Source: Desulforapulum autotrophicum HRM2 (lineage in GTDB: Bacteria > Desulfobacterota > Desulfobacteria > Desulfobacterales > Desulfobacteraceae). From it: a DNA stretch of 64,000 nt. Under the pieces are notes generated by a model. The model was not told the DNA's origin, ran no database searches, and worked only from the letters and a program-made list of their open reading frames with translations. The stretch lies in NCBI RefSeq assembly GCF_000020365.1, contig NC_012108.1, forward strand, positions 3,410,001 through 3,474,000. Reading direction: 5' to 3'. Below are positions 7,824 through 16,509 of this stretch, one piece after another. The position numbers and the translations under genes are program-made. Positions within the stretch are counted from its first letter, which is position 1; each line of letters opens with the position of its first letter.

Positions 7824-10241
7824 CTAATCAAATATCTTTCCCGAAAGAAGCTCAACTTTTTCCCTGGTGCCATAGAGCGCAAGACCTGCAATCGGGGCAG
7901 TTGCATAAAAGGTTAAGCTGTTCGCCTGAACATTGGGGAAAAGATCTGCAACAGTCTTGACTACCTTTTCCAAGGGGTTGATTTCCATCTGCCGGGAACC
8001 GACCTTAACCCCGGCCGAATCAAAACCCACCACGTCAACGGCGATGGTCCAGTTGTGGGGATTTACCAGATTTACCCCGGTCCACCAATCATTATCCGAA
8101 GCCGTATGGCCGAGACGTTTACTAACGGACAGGGCCTTATCGGTAAACAGGGGGAAAAGAGCATTTGAGACCTGATTATATCCGTAGCGAAAATACCCCG
8201 CAATTGGATGGCTCGCCGTAACCTGGAGCCATGAGTCGCTGAGGCGTTGATCATCTACCCCCAAGGTGACTGAATTTAAGGCTATTATTTGCCGCCCATG
8301 GCCTGGCACGGAGATTAAAATGCGGGAAAGGGTACTACCGTCAATGGCCTCAAGGCTTAGGTCAACCGCCGTCTCTTCCGGGTTGATCAACACAAGCTCT
8401 GTTTCCCACCCGCCAACGGCACAAAGGCCGGGGATAAAAAAATCCTGGGCTGTCTCCAGGAGGGGCAATCGATCGGATTTGCCAACCCTCTCGTTCACCT
8501 CAATCGTTCCCGTTAGCTGCCCTGAAACGTCTTCAATCATTCCCCATCCGTTAAAATTAACACTTCCGGGATAATCGCCCGAAGAAAAAGATCTGGATCC
8601 TTTGGATGGAAGGTCAATCCGGGTCGTATCAAAAGGGATACCGTTATCATAATAATATTCAATCGCTTGATTGAGGTCATCCTCTCCCGGGTTAAAAAGA
8701 AAGAGGGATGCACTTTGGGTCATGTTAAATGTCTGGGTCAGCAGCGGAATTATCAGTTTTCTGGGTGTACCCGATCCTTTGTTTGACCGGGGGGTTGAAG
8801 AAAGGGCGTCGCCATTCCCGTTCAGCATCAAAAGATCAAGGGGATACCTGGACGAAATTTTAACAAGGGAAGGCGTACCCTGGGAAAAATAATCGATATT
8901 GGCATTTTTATCCAGAATACCCGACCAGTTGGACGCCTTGTCCAGACTGTTTTTCACCCCCACCCCGGCAAGGGGAGTCCCGTTTTGAGACATGAAGGTG
9001 ACAAAGAGATCATTTACAAGGGTTTCGTCCTGGTTGGCCAAGGCCATGCCCATCCAGTAACGGTTGTTGGGCACGTTCAGAAAATAACAATTCTCAGCCA
9101 TTGTAACGTCCAGGTAGAGATGCACAAAAACATCCGAAGCGTTGTTTTCATCAGGATAGATAATCAGCTGTGCCTTGCCTGTACAATCAAGGGAAACACC
9201 GGCCGATTCCCCTGTGATGGTACCCGATGCCCGTTCTAAACCGCCTTGAAACAGTTTATAGGAGGCCAACGTGCCCCTGGGGGTCTGCCGGTCCAGGGCA
9301 AACGACAGATCAAGGGTGCCGTCACAGACGATATCAAAGGCGTCGGATTCACCCGGAGATACAATAATTGCGTGGTGGCCGGGCAGGATTTCACTTACAC
9401 CCTCATTTTCATCGTCCGTGGCATTTGCTATCTCCATGATCGTTTGATACTCAATGTTTGGATTTTCAGCACCCTGGGACACCGGCACCCAGACGAGTTC
9501 CGGGTGCAACTCGATTGACCATCCCGTCCACTGGCCATGGGTATAGCTACCCTGGGCATCCTTATAGAGTCGATACTCATAGTACTCGGGCAACTCTTTT
9601 GTACCTTCAAAGTCAGGGGCTACAAAATCATCGGCATAAAAAATCGTGCATTGAACATCGTCAAATTCCGTGGTCTGGGTGAGCGTCATGGTATACCGGT
9701 AAATCGGGTAGGACCAAAACGCCTCGGAGTTGTCGAGATCGGCGGCCACAGCCATTTTATTTTCACCCACATACTCCAGCAGGTAGCGATGGAAAACAGA
9801 TGGATCATCGGACACGTATGCAACTATCTGGGGATCATCGGCATGGGCCAGGGTCATCAGCCCTTTTTTATCGCCAACGGCAAAAAAAATTCCCTTGTGG
9901 GTCGACGTTTTGAATTGAATATCCTCCAGGATCGAGGCATTGGCCCAGGCATGGCAATAGCCGGCCCAGGAGATACCACCCGGAGTGTAGTGGTTTACCT
10001 GCTCCCAGGCGGAAGCCAATGCAGGAGCCACACCCTGTGTGTAGTAATCATACTTTCCAAGGGGAGAAGGAGAACCATTGTAACCAAAGACAAGGGCGCC
10101 TTCCGTCAAGGGCCACCAGTAACCGGACCAGGGTTTAAACGAGGCCTCGCCTGTCAGAACCTGGACATTCGCCATGGCTGGCTCACCAGGGAAAAGAAAG
10201 AATATGAGGCTGAGACAAACAACAAAGCTGAATCTTTTCAA
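7824..10241 (-). CDS. Large secreted protein: transglutaminase-elicitor-like domain plus repeated beta domains
   Basis: This 805-residue protein has a signal peptide (residues 1-24, cleavage after AMA). Near residue 93 it has WAGYCHAWANASIL. This resembles the active-site region of the oomycete-type transglutaminase elicitor family, with Cys96 as the possible nucleophile; I see this as similarity, not proof. From about residue 400 onward there are at least three or four related beta-sandwich segments, each with a pattern like WxTGVxLVNP or ELVLINPEE, then a D-x-x-G turn and an aliphatic strand ending near PIAGxxxYG. The same type of segment ends the surface protein at 10841-12664. It lies 13 bases after a lipoprotein gene and 15 bases before the selenoprotein gene, so it is probably part of one operon. 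Secretion or surface display is likely. Confidence 0.7.
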   Translation of the reverse strand: MKRFSFVVCLSLIFFLFPGEPAMANVQVLTGEASFKPWSGYWWPLTEGALVFGYNGSPSPLGKYDYYTQGVAPALASAWEQVNHYTPGGISWAGYCHAWANASILEDIQFKTSTHKGIFFAVGDKKGLMTLAHADDPQIVAYVSDDPSVFHRYLLEYVGENKMAVAADLDNSEAFWSYPIYRYTMTLTQTTEFDDVQCTIFYADDFVAPDFEGTKELPEYYEYRLYKDAQGSYTHGQWTGWSIELHPELVWVPVSQGAENPNIEYQTIMEIANATDDENEGVSEILPGHHAIIVSPGESDAFDIVCDGTLDLSFALDRQTPRGTLASYKLFQGGLERASGTITGESAGVSLDCTGKAQLIIYPDENNASDVFVHLYLDVTMAENCYFLNVPNNRYWMGMALANQDETLVNDLFVTFMSQNGTPLAGVGVKNSLDKASNWSGILDKNANIDYFSQGTPSLVKISSRYPLDLLMLNGNGDALSSTPRSNKGSGTPRKLIIPLLTQTFNMTQSASLFLFNPGEDDLNQAIEYYYDNGIPFDTTRIDLPSKGSRSFSSGDYPGSVNFNGWGMIEDVSGQLTGTIEVNERVGKSDRLPLLETAQDFFIPGLCAVGGWETELVLINPEETAVDLSLEAIDGSTLSRILISVPGHGRQIIALNSVTLGVDDQRLSDSWLQVTASHPIAGYFRYGYNQVSNALFPLFTDKALSVSKRLGHTASDNDWWTGVNLVNPHNWTIAVDVVGFDSAGVKVGSRQMEINPLEKVVKTVADLFPNVQANSLTFYATAPIAGLALYGTREKVELLSGKIFD

Positions 10242-10253
10242 AACATTTCCTGC

Positions 10254-10703
10254 CTATTTAGGTGTGGAGGTAAAGATATCCTTAAAAGAGACCAGTCGCC
10301 CATCAATATACCATACACCGTCAACAAGCACCCAATTGTGGGGGATCACCATATTGTCGACCCTGTGCCCAATAAAATCAAAACTCTCACGGAGAAAAAC
10401 ACGACCGGTTTTTGCACCTTGAACATACTCAATGGATTCAACCGTTGAATCAAAGTAAACCGCCTTTTGATTATTTATGTGTTCCGCCAACGACACCTTT
10501 TTTCTATAATCAGGCGAATAATAACCATAGGCCGTTTCTTTATCATTGCTCTGCCTGGCCTTTAAAAAACCTGAAACCCGCTGCTCAAGAAGGTCTGCCG
10601 GGGAAACCCTGTCCAGGCGGGCACCATGGCAGCCGTAAACAAGGAGGGCAGAGACACACAGGGAAAAGATTACAAAACGCTTAAATTTCACCTTAAATTT
10701 CAC
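10254..10703 (-). CDS. Small lipoprotein, NTF2/SnoaL-like in appearance
   Basis: This protein of about 149 residues begins with lysines, a hydrophobic stretch and a lipobox-like LLVYGC, so it is probably acylated at that Cys and held in the membrane. The mature part reads like a small alpha+beta fold: LEQRVSGFLKARQSNDKETA, then YYSPDYRKK, then strands ending WVLVDGVWYIDG. This is the pattern of NTF2-like domains, but I am not sure of it. I chose the GTG at 10703, which has AGGTGG at a good distance; a GTG three codons further up is possible. It is the first gene of the block that runs to the glycosyltransferase. Confidence 0.7.
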   Translation of the reverse strand: MKFKVKFKRFVIFSLCVSALLVYGCHGARLDRVSPADLLEQRVSGFLKARQSNDKETAYGYYSPDYRKKVSLAEHINNQKAVYFDSTVESIEYVQGAKTGRVFLRESFDFIGHRVDNMVIPHNWVLVDGVWYIDGRLVSFKDIFTSTPK

Positions 10704-10760
10704 TAGGACCACCTGTTTTTCTTCTTTTTAAATTTGAGGAGATCACCTCCCCATGCTGCT

Positions 10761-10797
10761 AAAAAAAATCAGGAGGTGAAACAAGTCCACCTCCTGA
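10761..10797 (-). terminator. Rho-independent terminator of the surface-protein gene
   Basis: A perfect 10-bp stem (TCAGGAGGTG with CACCTCCTGA, 10769-10778 and 10788-10797) encloses a 9-base loop and is followed on the minus strand by eight T. It lies 44 bases after the stop of the 607-residue surface protein. Confidence 0.9.
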
Positions 10798-10840
10798 AAT
10801 TCAAACAACAAGGGAAGCTAAATCACACTTCCGCTATTTT

Positions 10841-12664
10841 CTAATGCTGTACAACTCCGTTTACGAAAACCCTTGGCAGGTAGCCATGCATAACGCCTGT
10901 GCCGCCTACAAACATGATTCCGTCAACAGCGTCATCAGCCGTTACTTCGACCTGAACATCTGAGGCAGTATCAAGGGCTGTTGTGCCGTTGACAAAGGTA
11001 GCAGCAGATACAATATCACCGATCATCTTTGTATACTGAGCCTTGGCATCCATGGATACGGCAAGGGATCCAGAACCGCCCTTGGTGTCGTAAAGGGTGA
11101 TTGTAGCATTAACTGCGTTCATAGAGGTGTTTGTAACAACAATACCTGACCAGAAGGATGCGTTTGAGGAACCTGTAGCAAAGGGATACAGGAGGCTGTA
11201 CGTACCAGCAGCTGTAGCACATTCGTTTACGAAGGTTGCCAAGCACATAGTTCCAACTGTTGTACCGCCACAGGGGTACTTACCAAAAGTAACCTTCACT
11301 TCAAGCTTGGCTCCGGCAACAAGTTTCGTATAATCGTAATGAACTTGAGGCAGATCAATGACAAAGGAGTCATGGGCTGAACCTGCAGTAATCTCAGTAT
11401 TGAGGATTGTGGCGTTTGCAGCAACTACCGAGCTGTTTAAAGTTCCGGCGGTCATGGGAGTTCCAGCACTTGAACATCTTCCGGCATTGCTGATCGTTGT
11501 GTCATAAACATAACCACCAGTAAAAGTGGAATCCCACCAGACAACGGAATCATCTGCAGCGATACCGTCGATCAACAGCTCAAGCTTAACTGTAAATATC
11601 TGGTTAGCAACAAAATTATCTCCTACTTTTCTGAGGATCACACCATTACCAAGAGCAAGATCGCAGGTGCCAGTTGAAGTCCAGCGATCTGCTAGTCCAG
11701 CTGCCCCAGCTGCCAAAGTACTGTAAACGCCAGAATCAAAGACACCTGAAGGCTTAGATTTAAAACCGAACTGATCGGTGGAAGAGGCAATTTCTACCGT
11801 GTTGCAGGCATCCTTACATACATTCTGAACCACATAGGCAGTTGCTGCAACAACATGGGCGATGGTGTAATCGCCGGAAAAACCAAGTTTATAGGCGGTT
11901 GAGGCCACGATTGAATCGGGTGTGGCTCCAACATACTCATAGCTAAAATTTATGGTGTTGATGCAGATTACGTTGTCCTCAAGAGCGATATTTTGGTCGT
12001 AAGCTACTGAAGGACTTGTTGCTGATTTAAAAAAGTAATTTCCACCGATCTTTTCGTCAAAAAGCTTGATACTCAAGATAGTTGTAGTCAAGGTTGGAAC
12101 ATATTCAACCACAAATTTTTCACTATTGGTTGCTGTTACAGTTCGGAACTTATCGCTAGGATCAAGGTAACCCAGGGTCATGGTTACAATCTGGCTGCCT
12201 TTCTGCGCATAGACCCTGAAACCAACCGTGGCTGCAGAGCCGTCGATAGCCAGAGCACCAGAGCCAAATGCGGTTGCAGCGGCACTAGCGCTAGTAACAT
12301 CACTAGGGCTTGTAACTTTAATCAAATCAGCGGCAGGAGAAGCGCCATTGGTAGTTACGGGATCAGCAGGATCGATTGAAATAATGGAACCCAAAGGTCC
12401 GTCATCTGCAAGGGCAAGGAAGTAATCGATTGCCTTGCAAGCGGTTACATCGTTGTTCAGGGTGAACTGAATGACATCACCCGATTGCATTTTCGTACCG
12501 CTGTCAAGCTCCATGGTGATGGTACCTGCCTGATCGCACTCAGATTTAGCAATGTTTGGAACGGTTGTCTTCAGGGTTACATGGTTGTTAGCAAATGCAA
12601 CTCCTGTGAACATAAACACCGCACAGATTGCAATTGCGTAAGCAATACTTTTTTTAAAATTCAT
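10841..12664 (-). CDS. Probable abundant surface (S-layer-like) protein
   Basis: I do not recognise a named family. The 607-residue protein has a signal peptide (cleavage after FAN/AFA near residue 25). The mature chain is rich in Ala, Thr, Ser, Val and Gly with few charges and about ten Cys, the composition of an extracellular structural protein. Its last 110 residues (from FWSGIVVTNTS) resemble the repeated beta domain of the 805-residue protein downstream. I chose the ATG at 12664, which has GAGAGGA upstream; a start five codons earlier lacks one. The gene stands alone, with a long AT-rich leader and a strong terminator, consistent with high expression. That is an inference. Confidence 0.75.
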   Translation of the reverse strand: MNFKKSIAYAIAICAVFMFTGVAFANNHVTLKTTVPNIAKSECDQAGTITMELDSGTKMQSGDVIQFTLNNDVTACKAIDYFLALADDGPLGSIISIDPADPVTTNGASPAADLIKVTSPSDVTSASAAATAFGSGALAIDGSAATVGFRVYAQKGSQIVTMTLGYLDPSDKFRTVTATNSEKFVVEYVPTLTTTILSIKLFDEKIGGNYFFKSATSPSVAYDQNIALEDNVICINTINFSYEYVGATPDSIVASTAYKLGFSGDYTIAHVVAATAYVVQNVCKDACNTVEIASSTDQFGFKSKPSGVFDSGVYSTLAAGAAGLADRWTSTGTCDLALGNGVILRKVGDNFVANQIFTVKLELLIDGIAADDSVVWWDSTFTGGYVYDTTISNAGRCSSAGTPMTAGTLNSSVVAANATILNTEITAGSAHDSFVIDLPQVHYDYTKLVAGAKLEVKVTFGKYPCGGTTVGTMCLATFVNECATAAGTYSLLYPFATGSSNASFWSGIVVTNTSMNAVNATITLYDTKGGSGSLAVSMDAKAQYTKMIGDIVSAATFVNGTTALDTASDVQVEVTADDAVDGIMFVGGTGVMHGYLPRVFVNGVVQH

Positions 12665-12851
12665 CTTTTTTCCTCTCAATTAAATTTGGTAAAGTTAATT
12701 TTCTCTAATACAAAGCGTCCTGATTTACTTTTCCGGCTCACCTCCCTTCAACATTGTTTTTTATTATTATCCCTACAAAACTATGAAACTTTACTCAGCA
12801 TATCTTATTACTTCAATCAGATATATCTGTTAATACCATTCTGCACAACGC

Positions 12852-14204
12852 CTACTCCTGGAGATCGACAAACAACGTCACCATGCTGTTCACTCCGCCG
12901 CCCACATTTAAAAATTGCTCGTAGGAGACATCACCCACCAAGACTGAAACACGATAAAGCCCTGGACGGACGGTCAGTTGAAAACTGCCGGCCTCGTCGG
13001 TTCTAATTTTTTCATAAACAGGTGCCCAATAGTCTGGATTAGACATCTCTTCAACGGTCAATTCAAGGGATGGAACACCTTCCGATGTATCGCAAAAGGC
13101 GTCAATGTTCACACCATTGCAGACAAACCCGACGATATAGGCAAGTTCCAAATCGGAAGCCCTACTGAAACGGCATTGGGCTGCAAAGCCGGGTCTGCCG
13201 GATTCCAGGATGCCGTACCCCATACAGATACCGATCTCTTTAAAATCAGGATTGAGGATATGCCTTTCAACGGCAACGGAGCCATTCAACTCTGCCAGAA
13301 ATATGTTTTTAAACACCTGTTCCACATCTTCCGCAACGGTCATCACCTGGTCTTCAAACACCACACCCACGGTCACCGCCGGGTCTGTTTCGCCAGGACT
13401 ATTGACAGCCACCCCATTCACCCAGACCGAATCCAGGTTGACGTTGCGCCCAAGGGGAGCAAGCCCGTTGTCAAAAACAGACTCAAGCTCTGGAAAATTT
13501 TGTCTGAGTTCATCAACATCCAGACCCAGTATGGCTGCCATGGAAAGGGGGTTTGACCGTGCCTGATTGATCAGGCGCATCAATCGAGAGGTCTCCTTTG
13601 CCCCATCCTTTTTTCCAAAATCCGCCGCGACCAGATAGGCATTGAAATATCGACCGGAAACAGCCATGGAGCCGTAGTCAAACCCGATCCCGATCTCTTC
13701 AAGATCAGGATCAAGCAAATTGCGAAGTCCCTGATAATCCGGATCAAGTTCTTTCTTCAACATCCCCTCAAAAACAATTCGAACCCCAGTCCAGGGATCC
13801 ATGAAATTCAGAAAGGTCACCATGCCGAGGGACTCTTTTGCCATGCTTGATTCATAGCCTGACTCTTTGATCAGCTGATCAAAGCCGTCACCGTCGGCGA
13901 ATACAAGAGCGAAACGGCTCTGCTCCGCCATTTCTTTTGTTTGACGCCCTGCTGCAATTTTAAGATTTTCATTTGGAGCCAGGGGAGCCATGCCCTTTTC
14001 CATGGCAAGGTAGACCTTTGGCATCTCCTGTTCCAGGCGCACCATATCAACCCCAAGGGAAATCGCTGTAGCAACGGGATTTTCCCTCATGCGGTTCACC
14101 AGTCTGTAGAACTCGTCTTCAGGCCCGGACTCATCGGCAAAGGCTGTAAAGCCGACTAAAAGTGCCATGAGGGTCGTGAATATATATTTGATCATAAATT
14201 TCAT
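12852..14204 (-). CDS. Secreted protein with two CAP (SCP/PR-1) domains and a C-terminal beta domain
   Basis: This 450-residue protein has a signal peptide (cleavage after AFA near residue 23). Two CAP-like domains are visible as an internal duplication: FYRLVNRMRENPVATAISLG starts the first (about residue 30) and LMRLINQARSNPLSMAAILG the second (about residue 205). Both continue with an LAP(L)-x-N(E/V)NL segment, and end near LNPDFKEIGI or LDPDLEEIGI. The last 60 residues (DEAGSFQLTVRPGLYRVSV) look like a carboxypeptidase-regulatory-like or Big domain. Several conserved His of active CAP proteins are not evident, so an enzymatic role is doubtful. It lies alone between non-coding stretches and may be a type II secretion substrate. 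Confidence 0.75.
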   Translation of the reverse strand: MKFMIKYIFTTLMALLVGFTAFADESGPEDEFYRLVNRMRENPVATAISLGVDMVRLEQEMPKVYLAMEKGMAPLAPNENLKIAAGRQTKEMAEQSRFALVFADGDGFDQLIKESGYESSMAKESLGMVTFLNFMDPWTGVRIVFEGMLKKELDPDYQGLRNLLDPDLEEIGIGFDYGSMAVSGRYFNAYLVAADFGKKDGAKETSRLMRLINQARSNPLSMAAILGLDVDELRQNFPELESVFDNGLAPLGRNVNLDSVWVNGVAVNSPGETDPAVTVGVVFEDQVMTVAEDVEQVFKNIFLAELNGSVAVERHILNPDFKEIGICMGYGILESGRPGFAAQCRFSRASDLELAYIVGFVCNGVNIDAFCDTSEGVPSLELTVEEMSNPDYWAPVYEKIRTDEAGSFQLTVRPGLYRVSVLVGDVSYEQFLNVGGGVNSMVTLFVDLQE

Positions 14205-14441
14205 GACAAGCTAATATACAAGATATATGCCAAAGGGATGACATCAGCTTTTTTTTATTATATTTAATCCATAGACATAAAGATAATTTAAAAAAGCAGG
14301 TACTTAGCATAGAATTAAAGGCACGACAGGAAAATTTGCCGTCAAACCCGGCCCATTTGTTACCGGGTGACAACCATCAACTGCCCGTGGTATAGTTCAG
14401 ATATAGCCAAGCCTGGTCATATCCAGCCAATTTCTTTTTTT

Positions 14442-16502
14442 TTACCATCTCTTGCTCAACATCACCCTCACGGAAAAAGGTTCACCAGTTATGGTGCTGT
14501 ATGTCCCCGGAGTTTCATAGGCCTCGTTAAACAGGTTTCTAACGGCGATCTCCAGATTAACTCCGGGAACGGGAAAATTTCCCATGACAGCCGTTAAATC
14601 CCCGAGCCACATGCCCGGGACAGTGACAATATTTTCAGTGCGGGGGTAAATCAGGTCTCTTGATCCGGCATACCTAATTCCTGCTGCCAGGGAAACATCT
14701 TTTACAGGGGTCCAGGTTGCCGTTAAGTTAAACAAATTTTCCGGACCGACGTCATAGGGGTAATAAAGGTCAATATAATGTTTTATTATCTCACCGTCTT
14801 CGCCCATGTAGGAATAATCATTGTATCTGTACAGTTCATCCGGACCACTGTGTTGCATCAGGGTCAGATTCGCGCCGATTTTCAGGTTTGCAAACAAAGA
14901 GAAAACAGTCTCAAGCGTCACCCCTTCAATTCTTTGGCTGCTGGGCTCTGAAGCACCGGCATAGGGGTCTTCCATACCATGATCTTGAATCTTATTGGAA
15001 AATAGGCACACCCCTGCCTCAAATTCTTTCAGGGGTTTCCATAGGGCCTGGAGGTTCAGGCTGGTAATATTTTCAAGATCCGGGCTATCCTCCACCTCGA
15101 CAAACTGACGGGCATAGGGCGTTCGGTATGCATTGCCGTAAATGATCTTGTAAACCCACACAGGCGACGGTGTCCAAGTCACACCGGTGTTAAAACTGAC
15201 CTGATCCTTGTAACTGCTGTGGGCGTCGCTTCTAACGCCCAGCCAGAAATCAACATCCCTGATTTTATGCCGGTATTGTCCGAAAATTGATCTGAGATCT
15301 CCATCTGTATCTGCATAGCGTACAATGGGCAGTAAAAAGGTATTGTCCGGCTTCAGGTAGTCGGGAAGATAGCCATCCCACACCACCGCATTATCAATAC
15401 GCATTTTTTTTAATGAAACCCCGGCTGTGAAAAGCCCGGCTGCCTTAAAAAAAGACCGGTCAAGAACAAATTCGCCATACAGGGTCCTCTCCTCCTGCTC
15501 CATGCGTTTATCCACGACCTCATAGCCGGGAGCAATCCTTGAAAACGAACCGGAAAAACGAAGGGAGGTGAGTTGATCCAGTTCCCTTACACCATCGACC
15601 TTGATAAAACCCGAGGAAGTGTCACGACTCTCATACCATGAGACACCCCTTTCAGTATCGGAGAGTACATAGGGATTTACATAATCGCTGAATCGGGCGG
15701 AAACCACAAACAGGTCTTCCAGGGATATGGATGTTGAAGCCTCAAAATATCGGGAAGTATCCGGCGCATTTCCCCAGCGGTTTTCCGGAAGCGTCGGCCG
15801 TAATCCATCGTTCCAGAAATCGGTGATACATTCCCTAGTCCCATCCCCATTGACTTCACGATAGGACATGGAAAAAAAGGCGTCCCAATCCCCGGCATCA
15901 TGGCCAAGATTCAAATATGCCCCGTTTTCCTCGCCGGTTGATCCAACGGTCACTCCGATTTCAGAACCGTCAAGGTCCTTGCCCGTCATTGGGACCACAT
16001 TTACGATACCGGCAAAGGCATCCGCACCCCAAAGCACGGATCCGGGCCCCTGTATGATCTCTATACGTTTTACAGACGCCAGGGACAACTCATTGTCCAT
16101 GGGAGGCAGGGCGTTTGAAAGACTCGACTCAACCGGAACTGAATCATACAAAAACAAAACAGAATCCGGAATCCCACGCAAATAGGGCCTGGAGCCCCAC
16201 TCTTTTTGAGCCATATAAAATCCAGGAACCCATTGAAGGGCCTTGCCCAGAGTATCGGATCCGTTTTCCCGGAGCGTTTCCCCCAATATCACCCGGGCCA
16301 CGGCCGGGGCCTTATCAACCCGCTCTTCCCTGCGGGACGCAATGGAGAGCACATCAAGGTCTTCGCCAACAAACATAAGCATGGTTGTCTCGGCGACCAA
16401 CGCTTCCCCGGGGGGAGACCCCGCTGCTGAGGCCCCCCCATGAATCTGGAAGATCAGTAAAAAAAACAAGGCTGGAGAAATGTATGGTTTAATAAAACGC
16501 AT
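14442..16502 (-). CDS. TonB-dependent outer-membrane receptor
   Basis: This 686-residue protein has a signal peptide (to about residue 26), a plug domain (VLGETLRENGSDTLGKALQ, RPYLRGIPD, VKRIEIIQGPGSVLWGADA, FAGIVNVV) and a beta-barrel whose last strand ends in an aromatic residue (RVMLSKRW). It would import a chelated metal, cobalamin or another small ligand using TonB energy; the ligand cannot be told. A TonB-box-like segment is not obvious. It starts 7 bases after an NtrC-type regulator gene and is probably the last gene of the binding protein-kinase-regulator operon, so it may be the transporter that module controls. Confidence 0.9.
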   Translation of the reverse strand: MRFIKPYISPALFFLLIFQIHGGASAAGSPPGEALVAETTMLMFVGEDLDVLSIASRREERVDKAPAVARVILGETLRENGSDTLGKALQWVPGFYMAQKEWGSRPYLRGIPDSVLFLYDSVPVESSLSNALPPMDNELSLASVKRIEIIQGPGSVLWGADAFAGIVNVVPMTGKDLDGSEIGVTVGSTGEENGAYLNLGHDAGDWDAFFSMSYREVNGDGTRECITDFWNDGLRPTLPENRWGNAPDTSRYFEASTSISLEDLFVVSARFSDYVNPYVLSDTERGVSWYESRDTSSGFIKVDGVRELDQLTSLRFSGSFSRIAPGYEVVDKRMEQEERTLYGEFVLDRSFFKAAGLFTAGVSLKKMRIDNAVVWDGYLPDYLKPDNTFLLPIVRYADTDGDLRSIFGQYRHKIRDVDFWLGVRSDAHSSYKDQVSFNTGVTWTPSPVWVYKIIYGNAYRTPYARQFVEVEDSPDLENITSLNLQALWKPLKEFEAGVCLFSNKIQDHGMEDPYAGASEPSSQRIEGVTLETVFSLFANLKIGANLTLMQHSGPDELYRYNDYSYMGEDGEIIKHYIDLYYPYDVGPENLFNLTATWTPVKDVSLAAGIRYAGSRDLIYPRTENIVTVPGMWLGDLTAVMGNFPVPGVNLEIAVRNLFNEAYETPGTYSTITGEPFSVRVMLSKRW

Positions 16503-16509
16503 ATTTTTT

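Noticed and set aside
9537-10448. Long plus-strand open frame of about 300 codons over the transglutaminase-like gene
   Set aside because: It is antisense to a gene with signal peptide, domains and operon context, has no ribosome binding site and its product resembles no family; it is a shadow.
14205-14441. Possible cobalamin or c-di-GMP riboswitch near the TonB-dependent receptor
   Set aside because: The stretch lies downstream of the receptor gene, and I found no consensus core of either riboswitch in it.
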